Source of the DNA: Streptomyces sp. ST2-7A
GTDB taxonomy: Bacteria > Actinomycetota > Actinomycetes > Streptomycetales > Streptomycetaceae
NCBI RefSeq assembly: GCF_021390475.1
Contig: NZ_JAJUWS010000014.1
Span: forward strand, 1 to 64,000
Direction: 5' to 3'
Length of the DNA: 64,000 nucleotides
The first letter of the stretch is position 1; each line of letters begins with the position of its first letter. The position numbers and the translations under genes are program-made. The notes beneath the pieces were generated by a model that saw nothing but the letters and a program-made list of their open reading frames with translations, had not been told where the DNA came from and ran no database searches. Below, one piece after another: positions 8,351-17,173 of the stretch.

Positions 8351-8405
8351 TTGACACCCTCCGGGCGGCGAACGACCATGGAATGGCACTGACCGAACGA
8401 TCGGT
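8351..8405 (+). promoter_or_regulatory. Putative paaA promoter and PaaR operator
   Basis: A consensus -35 TTGACA (8351-8356) is followed 17 bases later by GACCAT (8374-8379) as a weak -10 candidate. The perfect dyad ACCGAACGATCGGT (8392-8405) lies just downstream, where bound repressor would block transcription of paaABCDE. The remaining leader up to 8712 is GC-rich, about 300 bases long, without a recognisable gene. The dyad is seen directly; promoter assignment is inferred. Confidence 0.5.
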
Positions 8406-8712
8406 CGGGCCGCCGACCCGGGCCCCGGGTCCCTCCGGGGCGGGTGCCGGGTGGCCCGGCGTCCCCGCCGCCGTCGCTCCCTTCCCGGTCCCCCGGGCGA
8501 CGGACACCCCGGCGGGGGCGCCGCCGCGCGGTCCCCCGACCGACCGGCGCCCCGACCCCACGGCCCGTTCCACACCGCCACACCACCCCACCACCCGGCC
8601 ACGCACCGTCGGGGGCCGCGACCCGGCCCCACCGGCCGGAACCGCCCCCGCCGCCAGAGCAGCCGGCGCGGCCACCGCCGCCCGGCTCCGCGAGAGTCGA
8701 GGAGAGCCGCCG

Positions 8713-9834
8713 ATGACGACAGCGCCCCCCACCCGCTCGACCCCGGGCGCCGACGGCGCCCCGGGCGCTCCCGGAGCCGAGGGCGTCGACGAGGCGGCGG
8801 CCCTGCTCGCCTTCGAGGCGACCCTCGCCGCCGACGAGCGGATCGAGCCGCGCGACTGGATGCCGGACGACTACCGGGCGTCCCTGATCCGGCAGATAGC
8901 ACAGCACGCGCACTCCGAGATCATCGGGATGCAGCCGGAGGCCAACTGGCTCACCCGCGCCCCTTCCCTGCGCCGCAAGGCGATCCTGCTGGCGAAGGTG
9001 CAGGACGAGGCGGGCCACGGCCTCTATCTCTACGGCGCCGCCGAGACCCTCGGCGTGGACCGCGAGGAGCTGCTGGAGAAGCTGCACGCCGGACGCCAGA
9101 AGTACTCCTCGATCTTCAACTACCCCACTCTGACCTGGGCGGACGTCGGCGCCATCGGTTGGCTGGTGGACGGCGCCGCGATCACCAACCAGGTGCCGCT
9201 GTGCCGCTGCTCCTACGGCCCCTACGCGCGGGCCATGGTGCGGGTCTGCAAGGAGGAGTCCTTCCACCAGCGCCAGGGTTACGAGCTGCTGCTCGCGCTG
9301 AGCCGGGGCACCGAGGCGCAGCACGCCATGGCGCAGGACGCGGTGAACCGCTGGTGGTGGCCGTCGCTGATGATGTTCGGCCCGCCGGACGCCGAGTCCC
9401 CGCACACCGCACGCTCGATGGCGTGGGGCATCAAGCGGCACACCAACGACGAGCTGCGGCAGCGGTTCGTGGACATCTGCGTCCCGCAGGCCGAGTCCCT
9501 GGGCCTCACCCTCCCCGACCCCGACCTGCGGTGGAACGAGGAGCACGGCCGGCACGACTTCGGCGCCATCGACTGGGAGGAGTTCCGGCGGGTGCTGCGC
9601 GGACAGGGCCCCTGCAACGAGCAGCGGCTGGACCGTCGGCGGCGGGCGCACGAGGAGGGCGCGTGGGTGCGCGAGGCAGCCACCGCGCACGCCGCCAAGC
9701 GCGCGGCCCGTGCCGCCGCGCCCGACACCTCCCCCGGGGCTCCCGGGGCGGACGCCCCGACGGCCGGCACGCCCGAACCGACCACCACCCCGAAGACGAC
9801 CCCCGCCCCGGAGACGACAGGAGCCCGCGCATGA
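8713..9834 (+). CDS. paaA: PaaA, catalytic subunit of phenylacetyl-CoA epoxidase
   Basis: 373-residue di-iron oxygenase subunit that epoxidises the ring of phenylacetyl-CoA as part of the PaaABC(D)E multicomponent monooxygenase. Ferritin-like helices carry the iron ligands: [24 protein letters not shown] (EAGH motif) and [12 protein letters not shown] (E..H motif). A Pro/Thr-rich tail of about 45 residues after the conserved core is unusual in its length. The start has GAGGAGAG upstream. The stop overlaps paaB by four bases (ATGA). Confidence 0.95.
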   Translation: MTTAPPTRSTPGADGAPGAPGAEGVDEAAALLAFEATLAADERIEPRDWMPDDYRASLIRQIAQHAHSEIIGMQPEANWLTRAPSLRRKAILLAKVQDEAGHGLYLYGAAETLGVDREELLEKLHAGRQKYSSIFNYPTLTWADVGAIGWLVDGAAITNQVPLCRCSYGPYARAMVRVCKEESFHQRQGYELLLALSRGTEAQHAMAQDAVNRWWWPSLMMFGPPDAESPHTARSMAWGIKRHTNDELRQRFVDICVPQAESLGLTLPDPDLRWNEEHGRHDFGAIDWEEFRRVLRGQGPCNEQRLDRRRRAHEEGAWVREAATAHAAKRAARAAAPDTSPGAPGADAPTAGTPEPTTTPKTTPAPETTGARA

Positions 9835-10181
9835 GCGACGTGCCCGGAACCGACACCCCCGCCGGTGCCCCCGGCGGGCCGGACGGGGCCGCCGCGCCCG
9901 GCGCGCCCTGGCCACTGTGGGAGGTCTTCGTCCGCCCCCGACGCGGTCTGTCCCACACCCACGCCGGGAGCCTGCACGCCCCCGACGCCGAGATGGCCCT
10001 GCGCAACGCCCGCGACCTCTACACCCGACGCGGCGAGGGCGTCTCGATCTGGGTGGTCCCGGCCGCCGCCGTGACGGCCTCCTCACCCGACGAGAAGGAC
10101 CCCTTCTTCGCCCCGGCCGCCGACAAGACGTACCGGCACCCCACCTTCTACGAGATCCCCGAGGGGGTGCGTCACCTGTGA
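9831..10181 (+). CDS. paaB: PaaB, small subunit of phenylacetyl-CoA epoxidase
   Basis: 116 residues. After a Gly/Pro/Ala-rich leader of about 27 residues the conserved PaaB core begins ([43 protein letters not shown]) and ends [16 protein letters not shown]. PaaB bridges the PaaA/PaaC heterodimers in the epoxidase. It overlaps paaA (ATGA) and paaC (GTGA), so expression of the subunits is coupled. Confidence 0.95.
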   Translation: MSDVPGTDTPAGAPGGPDGAAAPGAPWPLWEVFVRPRRGLSHTHAGSLHAPDAEMALRNARDLYTRRGEGVSIWVVPAAAVTASSPDEKDPFFAPAADKTYRHPTFYEIPEGVRHL

Positions 10182-10987
10182 CCGCGATATCCGGGACCCC
10201 CGCCGTGTCCGGCGCGCCCACCCCCGCACCCGGGGCGGAAGCCGATACCGCACGCGCCGCCCTCGCCCTGGGCGACGACGCCCTCGTGCTCTCCCACCGA
10301 CTCACCGAGTGGGCCGGGGACGCCCCCGTGCTGGAGGAGGAGGTCGCGCTCGCCAACCTGGCACTCGATCTGCTCGGCCAGGCCCGCAACCTGTACGCGA
10401 TCGTCGGCGACGAGGACGCCCTGGCCTTTCGCCGCGAGGAGCGGGAGTTCCGCAACGTCCAACTGGTCGAGCAGCCCAACGGCGACTTCGCCCACACCAT
10501 CGCCCGCCAGCTCTACTTCTCCGTGCACCGCGAACTGTTGTACGCGGAGCTGGCCGGCGCCGACCGGGAGCACCCCCGGCTCGCCCCGATCGCAGCCGTC
10601 GCCGCCAAGGCCCTCCCGGAACTGACCTACCACCGCGACCACGCGATGACCTGGACCGTCCGGCTGGGCGACGGCACCGCCGAGAGCACCCGCCGGATGC
10701 AGCACGCGATCGACGCCCTGTGGCGGTACACCGGCGAACTGTTCGAGCCGATCGACGGCCTGCCCACCGGGCTGCCGGCCCCCACCGCCCACCGGGAGAC
10801 CTGGCTGCGGCGGATCGGCTCCATCCTGGACGACGCGAAGCTGACCCTCCCCGACCCCGGGGCCGCCCCCGACCGGGACGCCTGGGCCGCCGGCGCCGGC
10901 CGTCAGGGCCTGCACACCGAGCCCTTCGGGCGAATGCTCGCCGAGATGCAGCACCTGCACCGCAGCCACCCGGGGGCGTCGTGGTGA
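10178..10987 (+). CDS. paaC: PaaC, structural subunit of phenylacetyl-CoA epoxidase
   Basis: 269 residues, ferritin-like fold, partner of PaaA. Core motifs DALVLSHRLTEWAGDAPVLEEEVALANLALDLLGQARNLY and ARQLYFSVHRELLYAEL are characteristic. It starts at GTG inside the paaB stop (GTGA) and ends overlapping the paaD start (GTGA). A short Ala/Pro leader precedes the conserved region. Confidence 0.94.
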   Translation: MTAISGTPAVSGAPTPAPGAEADTARAALALGDDALVLSHRLTEWAGDAPVLEEEVALANLALDLLGQARNLYAIVGDEDALAFRREEREFRNVQLVEQPNGDFAHTIARQLYFSVHRELLYAELAGADREHPRLAPIAAVAAKALPELTYHRDHAMTWTVRLGDGTAESTRRMQHAIDALWRYTGELFEPIDGLPTGLPAPTAHRETWLRRIGSILDDAKLTLPDPGAAPDRDAWAAGAGRQGLHTEPFGRMLAEMQHLHRSHPGASW

Positions 10988-11763
10988 CCGCCGGCCCCCG
11001 TGACCGCGAGGCTGCCGGCGTGGGCGCCGGAAGCGCCGTCGGCGCGCGTCCGGCGGCCTCCGCCACCGCTTCCCGGCCCGATGTGTCCGGTCGGAAGGCG
11101 TCCGGTCGGCACGACACACCCGGGAGGACCGATCCGATCGGTGCCGCGCGCCCCTCGTCGCGGTCCACCGGCCCGACCGACACGCCCGATCGAGCCGGGT
11201 TCCCCGCCACCGGTCGGCCCGCCGCCCCGCCGACCGGGCCCGTCCGGGAGGAGGAGCTGCGGCGGATCGCCGCCGCCGTCCCCGACCCCGAACTGCCCGT
11301 CATCGGCCTCGGCGACCTCGGCGTGCTGCGCTCGGTCCGGCTGTCCCCCGACGGCACCCGCGCCGACGTGGAGATCACCCCCACCTACAGCGGCTGCCCC
11401 GCTGTCGAGGCCATGGCGACCGACGTGGAGGGCGCGCTGCGGGAGGCGGGCGTGCCCGAGGTGCGGGTGCGCACCGTCCTCTCCCCGCCGTGGTCCACCG
11501 ACGACATCACCCCCGCCGGGCGGCGCGCCCTGGCCGACGCCGGGCTCGCCCCGCCCCGCCCCGGCGGCCCGACCGGCGGGCCCGGGGACGGACCGGTGCC
11601 GCTGGAGCTGGCCATCCGCTGCCCGCTCTGCGGCTCCACCGCCACCACCCTGATGAGCCGCTTCTCCGCCACTCCCTGCACCTCGCTGCGCCGCTGCGAG
11701 TCCTGCCGCGAGCCGTTCGACCACGTCAAGGAGCTGATCCATGTTCCACGAGCTGCGGGTTGA
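10984..11763 (+). CDS. paaD: PaaD, iron-sulfur assembly-like protein of the paa operon
   Basis: 259 residues. The MIP18/DUF59-type domain (about residues 85-165) has DPELPVIGLGDLGVLR and TPTYSGCPAVEAM, with the usual cysteine. The C-terminal zinc-ribbon-like region has CPLCGS and CESCREPF. PaaD is thought to assist Fe-S or di-iron maturation of the epoxidase. The N-terminal ~80 residues are an unconserved Ser/Arg/Pro-rich extension, making the protein longer than the usual ~160-180 residues; an internal start is possible, but the GTGA overlap with paaC supports the long form. It overlaps paaE by 23 bases. Confidence 0.92.
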   Translation: MTAGPRDREAAGVGAGSAVGARPAASATASRPDVSGRKASGRHDTPGRTDPIGAARPSSRSTGPTDTPDRAGFPATGRPAAPPTGPVREEELRRIAAAVPDPELPVIGLGDLGVLRSVRLSPDGTRADVEITPTYSGCPAVEAMATDVEGALREAGVPEVRVRTVLSPPWSTDDITPAGRRALADAGLAPPRPGGPTGGPGDGPVPLELAIRCPLCGSTATTLMSRFSATPCTSLRRCESCREPFDHVKELIHVPRAAG

Positions 11764-12829
11764 GGCGGTCGAGCGGCAGGGCCCGGACGCGGTGGCCGTC
11801 ACCCTCGCCGTCCCCGATGAGCTGCGCGGCGCCTTCCACTTCCTGCCCGGCCAACACCTGACTCTGCGACACCACGCCGAGGACGGCACGGAGCTGCGCC
11901 GCAACTACTCCATCTGCACCCCGGCCACGGACCCGGCCGGCCCCGCCGAACTGACCATCGGCATCCGTCGGCTGCCCGGCGGCGTGTTCTCCGCGCACGC
12001 CGTGGAACGACTGGCCGTCGGCGACACCCTCTCCGTCATGCCACCGGCCGGCCGGTTCACCCTCACGCCCAAGCCGGGCCGGGTCGCGGCGGTCACCGGC
12101 GGCAGCGGCATCACACCCGTGCTGTCCATGGCGGCCACCCTGCTCGCCGTCGAGCCGGAGGCCCGGTTCACGCTGCTGCGCAGCGAGCGGACCGCCGCCG
12201 ACGGCATGTTCGTCGAGGAGGTCGCCGAGCTGAAGGACCGGTACCCGGACCGCTTCCAGCTGGTGCACAGCCTCACCCGCGAGGAGCTGCACGCCGGCCC
12301 CGCCTCCGGCCGGCTGGACGCCGACCGGCTGCGGACGCTGCTCCCGGTGCTGCTGCCGGTCGCCGACGTGGACGCCTGGTACCTGTGCGGGCCGCCCGGC
12401 CTGATCGACGGCGCACGCACCGCGTTGGGCGACCTGGAGGTGCCGCGCGAGCTCGTGCACACCGAGCTGTACCACCCGGACGACGCCCGCGACGTGCCCA
12501 CCGGGCCGGTACGGGCCGCCGCCCCCGGCGGGGAGACCACCGGGCCGGCCGACGGCGCGATGCTCACCGCGACGCTGGACGGCCGCTCCGGCGGCGGGCC
12601 GGTCGGCGAGGGCGAGACGCTGCTGGACGCCGTGCTGCGCGGCCGTCCGGATGCCCCGTACGCCTGCAAGGGCGGGGTGTGCGGGACCTGTCGGGCGCTG
12701 CTGGTGCGCGGCGAGGTCCGGATGGACCGCAACTACGCGCTGGAGTCCGAGGAGTTGGACGCCGGGTTCGTGCTGGCCTGCCAGTCCCGGCCGCTGACCC
12801 CCGAGGTGGAGCTGGACTTCGACCGCTGA
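11741..12829 (+). CDS. paaE: PaaE, NADPH-dependent ferredoxin reductase of the epoxidase
   Basis: 362 residues that deliver electrons from NAD(P)H to the PaaA di-iron centre. Order: FAD-binding ferredoxin-reductase barrel (about 1-105, with LRRNYSIC), NAD-binding domain (about 110-230, VAAVTGGSGITPVLSMA and WYLCGPPGLID), then a plant-type 2Fe-2S ferredoxin domain (about 270-362) with CKGGVCGTC and LACQSRP. It is the last gene of the overlapping paaABCDE operon and is followed by a strong hairpin. Confidence 0.95.
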   Translation: MFHELRVEAVERQGPDAVAVTLAVPDELRGAFHFLPGQHLTLRHHAEDGTELRRNYSICTPATDPAGPAELTIGIRRLPGGVFSAHAVERLAVGDTLSVMPPAGRFTLTPKPGRVAAVTGGSGITPVLSMAATLLAVEPEARFTLLRSERTAADGMFVEEVAELKDRYPDRFQLVHSLTREELHAGPASGRLDADRLRTLLPVLLPVADVDAWYLCGPPGLIDGARTALGDLEVPRELVHTELYHPDDARDVPTGPVRAAAPGGETTGPADGAMLTATLDGRSGGGPVGEGETLLDAVLRGRPDAPYACKGGVCGTCRALLVRGEVRMDRNYALESEELDAGFVLACQSRPLTPEVELDFDR

Positions 12830-12868
12830 GGGGCGCCGCCCCGGCCGATGGGGTGGGCTCGTGGCCCG

Positions 12869-12899
12869 GTGGGTGCCGGTGGGTGACCACCGGGCCCAC
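12869..12899 (+). terminator. Hairpin after paaE
   Basis: GTGGGTGCCGGTGG (12869-12882) pairs with CCACCGGGCCCAC (12887-12899) around a GTGA loop with one bulge. Likely terminator of the paa operon. The rest of the 307-base gap (12830-13136) presumably holds the aminotransferase promoter; I see no gene. Confidence 0.65.
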
Positions 12900-13136
12900 C
12901 CCCGGACGCCACGGTCGGCCCCGGCGGCCCCGGCGGCGGGAGGACCCCCGACGCCCGGCGGACCGAATACCTTCGGTCCCGATTCCGCCGACCCGATCCC
13001 ACCGCCGGCCCTCACCGGGTCGGCGGCGTGACCGGGTCCCGGATCTCCGCCAGGATGGCCCTCCGGGGCCCGGGAAGGATCACCGGGAACGGGACACGAC
13101 ACGGATCACCGCACGACCGGCGAGGACGGTGGAGAG

Positions 13137-14306
13137 ATGATCGACAGGCCGCTGCTGAACCGTCGCCTGGACGGTCACGGCACGACGATCTTCGCCGAGA
13201 TGTCGGCGCTGGCGGTGCGCACCGGAGCGATCAACCTGGGCCAGGGCTTTCCCGACACCGACGGCCCCGAGGAGATCCGGGAGGCCGCCGTGCGGGCGCT
13301 GCGCGAGGGGCGCGGCAACCAGTACCCGCCCGGCCCCGGCATCCCGGAACTGCGCGGAGCCATCAGCGACCACCAACGACGCTTCCACGGCCCGACCTTC
13401 GACCCCGACACCGAGGTGCTGGTCACCGCGGGCGCCACCGAGGCCATCGCCGCCTCCCTCCTCGCGCTGCTCGAGCCCGGCGACGAGGTGATCGCCCTCG
13501 AACCCTTCTACGACTCGTACGCGGCCTGCATCGACATGGCCGGCGCCCGCCGCGTGCCCCTCACCCTCCGCGCCCCGCACTTCCGCCCCGATCTCGACGA
13601 ACTGCGGGACGCCATCACCCCCAGCACCCGCCTGCTGCTCCTCAACTCCCCGCACAACCCGACCGGCACCGTCCTCACCCGCGCGGAGCTGGGCGAGATC
13701 GCCGGGCTGGCCGTGGAGCACAACCTGCTGGTGGTCACCGACGAGGTCTACGAGCACCTCGTCTTCGACGGCGAGCACGTGCCGCTGATCTCCCTGCCGG
13801 GGATGCGCGAGCGCACCGTCTCCATCTCCTCCGCCGGCAAGACCTTCTCCTTCACCGGCTGGAAGGTCGGCTGGGTGACCGGCTCGGCCCCGCTGGTGGC
13901 GGCGGTGCGGACGGCGAAGCAGTACCTCACCTATGTGAGCGCCGGGCCGTTCCAGTACGCCGTCGCCGAGGCCCTGGCCCTGCCCGACTCCTACTTCACG
14001 GGGTTCCGCGAGGACATGCGCGCCAAGCGGGACCTACTCGCCGACGGCCTGACGGAGGCCGGCTTCGAGGTGTACCGGCCGCAGGGCACGTACTTCATCA
14101 CCACCGACGTGGCGCCGCTGGGCGAGAAGGACGGCGTGGCGTTCTGCCGGTCACTGCCGGAGCGGTGCGGGGTGGTCGCCGTGCCCAACGCCGTCTTCCA
14201 CTACGACACCCCCGACGCCGGCCGTTCCCAGGTCCGCTTCGCCTTCTGCAAGCGCGTCGAGGTCCTGCGCGACGCCGTCGATCGCCTCCGCACCCTCGCC
14301 GGTTGA
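13137..14306 (+). CDS. PLP-dependent class I aminotransferase
   Basis: 389-residue fold-type I aminotransferase. Features: N-terminal INLGQGFPDTDGP, substrate/cofactor motif NSPHNPTGTVL, DEVYEHLVFDG (cofactor aspartate), and the Schiff-base lysine in SSAGKTFSFTGWKVGW. This pattern fits the methionine/kynurenine aminotransferase or DapC-like subgroup; the amino acid substrate cannot be fixed from sequence alone. ATG 13137 is preceded by GGTGGAGAG. It appears to be transcribed alone. Confidence 0.9.
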   Translation: MIDRPLLNRRLDGHGTTIFAEMSALAVRTGAINLGQGFPDTDGPEEIREAAVRALREGRGNQYPPGPGIPELRGAISDHQRRFHGPTFDPDTEVLVTAGATEAIAASLLALLEPGDEVIALEPFYDSYAACIDMAGARRVPLTLRAPHFRPDLDELRDAITPSTRLLLLNSPHNPTGTVLTRAELGEIAGLAVEHNLLVVTDEVYEHLVFDGEHVPLISLPGMRERTVSISSAGKTFSFTGWKVGWVTGSAPLVAAVRTAKQYLTYVSAGPFQYAVAEALALPDSYFTGFREDMRAKRDLLADGLTEAGFEVYRPQGTYFITTDVAPLGEKDGVAFCRSLPERCGVVAVPNAVFHYDTPDAGRSQVRFAFCKRVEVLRDAVDRLRTLAG

Positions 14307-14506
14307 CGAGCGGTCGGGGCGGCGGCGTTCGGCGGCTCCGCCCCGACGTGACCCCGTGATGCCGCCGGCACCTTCGCCGGCGTCGTCTGCGGACGGCGGA
14401 GGCCGGTGGGCGTTACCGGGACATCGACCCCACCCCCCGGTCGTCACGGGTCGCGTTCGGCGCGGCCCGGAGGAAACGGCTCTCCCCGGCCCGCGCCGGA
14501 GGGTGC

Positions 14507-14941
14507 TCAGTCGAGGCAGAACTCGTTGCCCTCGACATCACGCATCACGACGCACGACTCGTTCTCCTCGTCGGCGAGCATCACCCGCACGCACACCGCG
14601 CCGAGCGCGACGAGGCGGTCGCGCTCGGCTTGGAGCACGGCCAGTCGCTCCTCCCCCACGAGCCCGATGCCGGCACGCACGTCGACGTGCACCCGGTTCT
14701 TCGCGACCTTCCCCTCGGGGACGCGCTGGAAGTACAGGCGCGGACCCGCCCCCGTGGGCTCCACACACGCCGCCCACGAACTCCGTTCCCCGGTCGGCAG
14801 CGACTCGGCGAATTCGTCCCACGTGGCGAACCCCTCCGGGGGCGGCGAGAGAGCATATCCCAACACCTCGCACCAGAAACGGGCGACGCGCAGAGGATCC
14901 GCACAGTCGAAGGTGATCTGGAGCTGTCTGATCGGCGGCAT
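14507..14941 (-). CDS. VOC-superfamily (glyoxalase-like) protein
   Basis: 144 residues with the glyoxalase/bleomycin-resistance fold: QLQITFDCADPLRVARFWCEVLGY, LYFQRVPEGKVAKNRVHVDV and C-terminal VMRDVEGNEFCLD, the last typical of streptomycete VOC proteins. Start ATG (MPPIRQLQ). No catalytic activity can be assigned. A short stretch of this gene type recurs as a fragment at 21394-21460, joined to another gene remnant. Confidence 0.82.
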   Translation of the reverse strand: MPPIRQLQITFDCADPLRVARFWCEVLGYALSPPPEGFATWDEFAESLPTGERSSWAACVEPTGAGPRLYFQRVPEGKVAKNRVHVDVRAGIGLVGEERLAVLQAERDRLVALGAVCVRVMLADEENESCVVMRDVEGNEFCLD

Positions 14942-15500
14942 CGGCCCACCGTAGCAAGGAGGACTTATCTGCTCAATTGTTTTTTGGGAGTCCACATATC
15001 GACAGGAATACGACCCTTGCACGCCGCGGTCGTGTCGTGCCGCGGGAGGGAGTCCATATCGGTGCCTTCGAAGGGTTGTCCACCATTCCGCACCGGACCG
15101 TGATCACAGCCCTCCGCGTTTCCCGACGACGGTCCGTCGATCAGGCTCCACCCCCATGAAGAGGGATTCTCCCGGGTTAGGTCCGGAACCGAAACCCAAG
15201 CCATTACCACCCTCGGGAACCCGGCCACCGGCCTCCCCCGCTCGTCGGGCGCACGGACCTCATCGCCGGTATCCGCCATCACGGGCACGCCCCGCCGCCC
15301 CGGGACACCCCACATATCAAGTGATCGAACCGGGCATACCGTGAGAACCACATGATTTCGCCCCACTTTCCCTCACCTCCTCCAAAACCCCCGACGGTCA
15401 CCACCGAACACCCTGGAGAATTAAAATCATCATTCGCCATTTATCGAATCGATGAAAAAGCGACTCGATGCTTTCTTGGGAACCGGGGTACGGTGCCTTC
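14942..15500. other. Intergenic region of lower GC
   Basis: About 560 bases upstream of both the VOC gene and the GNAT gene, with AT-rich patches (14965-15010 and 15410-15460). I see no open frame with convincing codon use, and no RNA gene. Confidence 0.4.
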
Positions 15501-15977
15501 ATGTCCGTGACCATCACCCCTCTTTCGCCGGAGGAAGTCCCTCACCTCATCGCCTCCGTGGCCTCGTTGTTCGTCGAGGACGGAGGGCGATACGACGCCT
15601 TCATGGCCACCGAATGGCCCTCGGAAGAGGGCGAGTCCTACTACCGGGATCTGGTACGGGACGAGGACGCGCTGTGTCTGTTGGCCCGTGACGAGGTGGT
15701 GGTGGGTCACCTCGTGGGCCGGATCCGGCGCGGGAACCCGCTGCGACCGACTGCGCGGACAGCGGTTCTGGAGAGCATGCGGGTGGCCACCGGCCGGCGC
15801 CGCGCCGGAGTGGGGACGGCCCTGGTGAACGCGTTCACCGCGTGGGCACGACACCACTCCGCGAACGAACTGAGCGTGTCCGCGTACGCCGCCAACCCCA
15901 TGGCGATCGCCTTCTACCGAGCCCGGGGCTTCGAGCTCTTCGAGGTGACATCGCGCCACCCGCTCCCCGTCGAATGA
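15501..15977 (+). CDS. GNAT-family N-acetyltransferase
   Basis: 158 residues with the GNAT acetyl-CoA site: MRVATGRRRAGVGTALVNAF (R/Q-x-x-G-x-G/A loop) and C-terminal ANPMAIAFYRARGFELF. The acceptor substrate is unknown. ATG 15501 is chosen because upstream residues do not fit the family; no strong ribosome binding site is visible. Confidence 0.82.
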   Translation: MSVTITPLSPEEVPHLIASVASLFVEDGGRYDAFMATEWPSEEGESYYRDLVRDEDALCLLARDEVVVGHLVGRIRRGNPLRPTARTAVLESMRVATGRRRAGVGTALVNAFTAWARHHSANELSVSAYAANPMAIAFYRARGFELFEVTSRHPLPVE

Positions 15978-16096
15978 CGCGCCGGTTCCCGATGCCGCTT
16001 CCGAGAAGCTCGCGTTCTCCACCGGGAAGAAGACGGGGAGACCGGTCGGGACTCCCCGGCCGGTGCCACGCCCGGAAAAGGACGGTGCTCGCCCAG

Positions 16097-17096
16097 GGCT
16101 TGTCCGGTCGATCATGTGACTACTTCATGTCCGGGTCGTTGATGTGGACATGGGGCGGGGTGATCCGAGTGATGCCGAGTGGGAACGGCTGCGGCCGTTC
16201 CTGCCGGTCAACAACAGGCGTTGTGGCCGCTGGCGGGACCACCGGCAGGTGATCGACGGGATTCCGCACCGGGTGCGAACGGGTGTTCAGTGGCGTGACC
16301 TGCCTGAACGGTTCGGTCCGTGGAAGACGGTCTACGAACGGCACCGACTGTGGTCCGGTGACGGGACCTGGGAGCGTCTGCTTCAGCAGGTCCGGGCCGC
16401 GGCGGACGTGGCCGGCGAAATCGACTGGGACGTATCGGTCGACTCCACCATCGTGCGGGCGCATCAGCACGCCGCCGGCGCCCGCATCGACCCGCCGCCC
16501 ATCCCCGCTTCAAAGGGGGCCGAGGGCCCAGAACACCAGGGCGAAACCGCGTGGCAGAACCTCCACGCCCGGCTGATGAAAGTGGTGCGGGAGGTGAGGG
16601 CCCGGGCCGCTCGCGCGGCGGGTTGACCACCAAGCTGCACTTGAGCGCGGACGGCCGTTGCCGCCCGTTGTCTCTGATCGTCACACCGGGGCAGCGCGCG
16701 GACTGCACGCAGCTCGAGCCCGTGCCGGAGAAGATCCGCGTCCTCGGGCGGGGCCCGGGCCGGCCCCGCAAGAAACCCGACAGCGTCGCGGCGGACAAGG
16801 CATACAGCAACGGGCCTTGCCGCGAGTACCTGCGACGACGCGGCATCCGGCACACCATCCCGGAGAAGACCGACAACCAGGCCGCCCGCCTGCGCAAAGG
16901 TTCACGCGGCGGACGGCCACCCGGCTTCGACGAAGAGCGCCACAAGAAACGCAACACCGTCGAGCGAGCGATCAACCGGCTCAAACAACACCGAGCCGTC
17001 GCGACCAGATACGACAAGCGCGGTTACGTCTTCCTCGGCACCGCAACAGCCGCAGCCCTCACCATCCGGCTCCGAACACGAGCGACCGGACAAGGC
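16097..17096 (+). mobile_element. IS5-family insertion sequence
   Basis: About 1.0 kb. The left end reads GGCTTGTCCGGTCG (16097-16110) and the right end its inverted counterpart CGACCGGACAAGGC (17083-17096), with further partial match inward (ATCATGTG against CTCGTGTT). Two overlapping frames inside code a DDE transposase. I cannot identify a clear target duplication. Confidence 0.75.
16144..16626 (+). CDS. IS5-family transposase, N-terminal part
   Basis: 160 residues. DUF4096-type N-terminal region (DAEWERLRPFLPV, WRDHRQVIDGIPHRVRTGVQWRDLPERFGPWKTVYERHRLW) followed by the first catalytic aspartate in DWDVSVDSTIVRAHQHAAGA. The frame ends before the remaining catalytic residues, which are in the overlapping downstream frame shifted by -1. 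Members of this IS group often have such a split, so a programmed frameshift is possible, but a disabling mutation cannot be excluded. ATG 16150 is an equally good start. Confidence 0.8.
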   Translation: MDMGRGDPSDAEWERLRPFLPVNNRRCGRWRDHRQVIDGIPHRVRTGVQWRDLPERFGPWKTVYERHRLWSGDGTWERLLQQVRAAADVAGEIDWDVSVDSTIVRAHQHAAGARIDPPPIPASKGAEGPEHQGETAWQNLHARLMKVVREVRARAARAAG

Positions 17097-17156
17097 AGCC
17101 CGTCGGCCGTCCGGCCCGACTCGTTACCCCAGGCGCTTGACCTCAAGTCAAGTTGA
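16551..17156 (+). CDS. IS5-family transposase, C-terminal part
   Basis: Continues the transposase in the -1 frame: GRSRGGLTTKLHLSADGRCRPLSL, the second aspartate region VAADKAYSN, and the glutamate helix RNTVERAINRLKQHRAVATRYDKRGYVF. It overlaps the first frame by 76 bases and would be made by frameshifting. The reading frame runs about 20 codons past the right inverted repeat into the MarR promoter, so the original stop may have been lost. The first codon given is only the beginning of the open stretch. Confidence 0.75.
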   Translation: MAEPPRPADESGAGGEGPGRSRGGLTTKLHLSADGRCRPLSLIVTPGQRADCTQLEPVPEKIRVLGRGPGRPRKKPDSVAADKAYSNGPCREYLRRRGIRHTIPEKTDNQAARLRKGSRGGRPPGFDEERHKKRNTVERAINRLKQHRAVATRYDKRGYVFLGTATAAALTIRLRTRATGQGSPSAVRPDSLPQALDLKSS

Positions 17157-17167
17157 GTTTCTACGTT
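17136..17167 (+). promoter_or_regulatory. Putative leaderless marR promoter with dyad
   Basis: TTGACC (17137-17142) and TACGTT (17162-17167) could be -35/-10 elements, ending only 6 bases before the MarR ATG, which suggests a leaderless message. Nested dyads CTTGA/TCAAG and CTCAA-N6-TTGAG overlap the -35 region, as expected for an autoregulatory MarR operator. Confidence 0.4.
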
Positions 17168-17173
17168 CTTCCC

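Noticed and set aside
14965..15366. 133-codon minus-strand frame in the low-GC spacer
   Set aside because: Codon use is not streptomycete-like, there is no ribosome binding site and no family resemblance.
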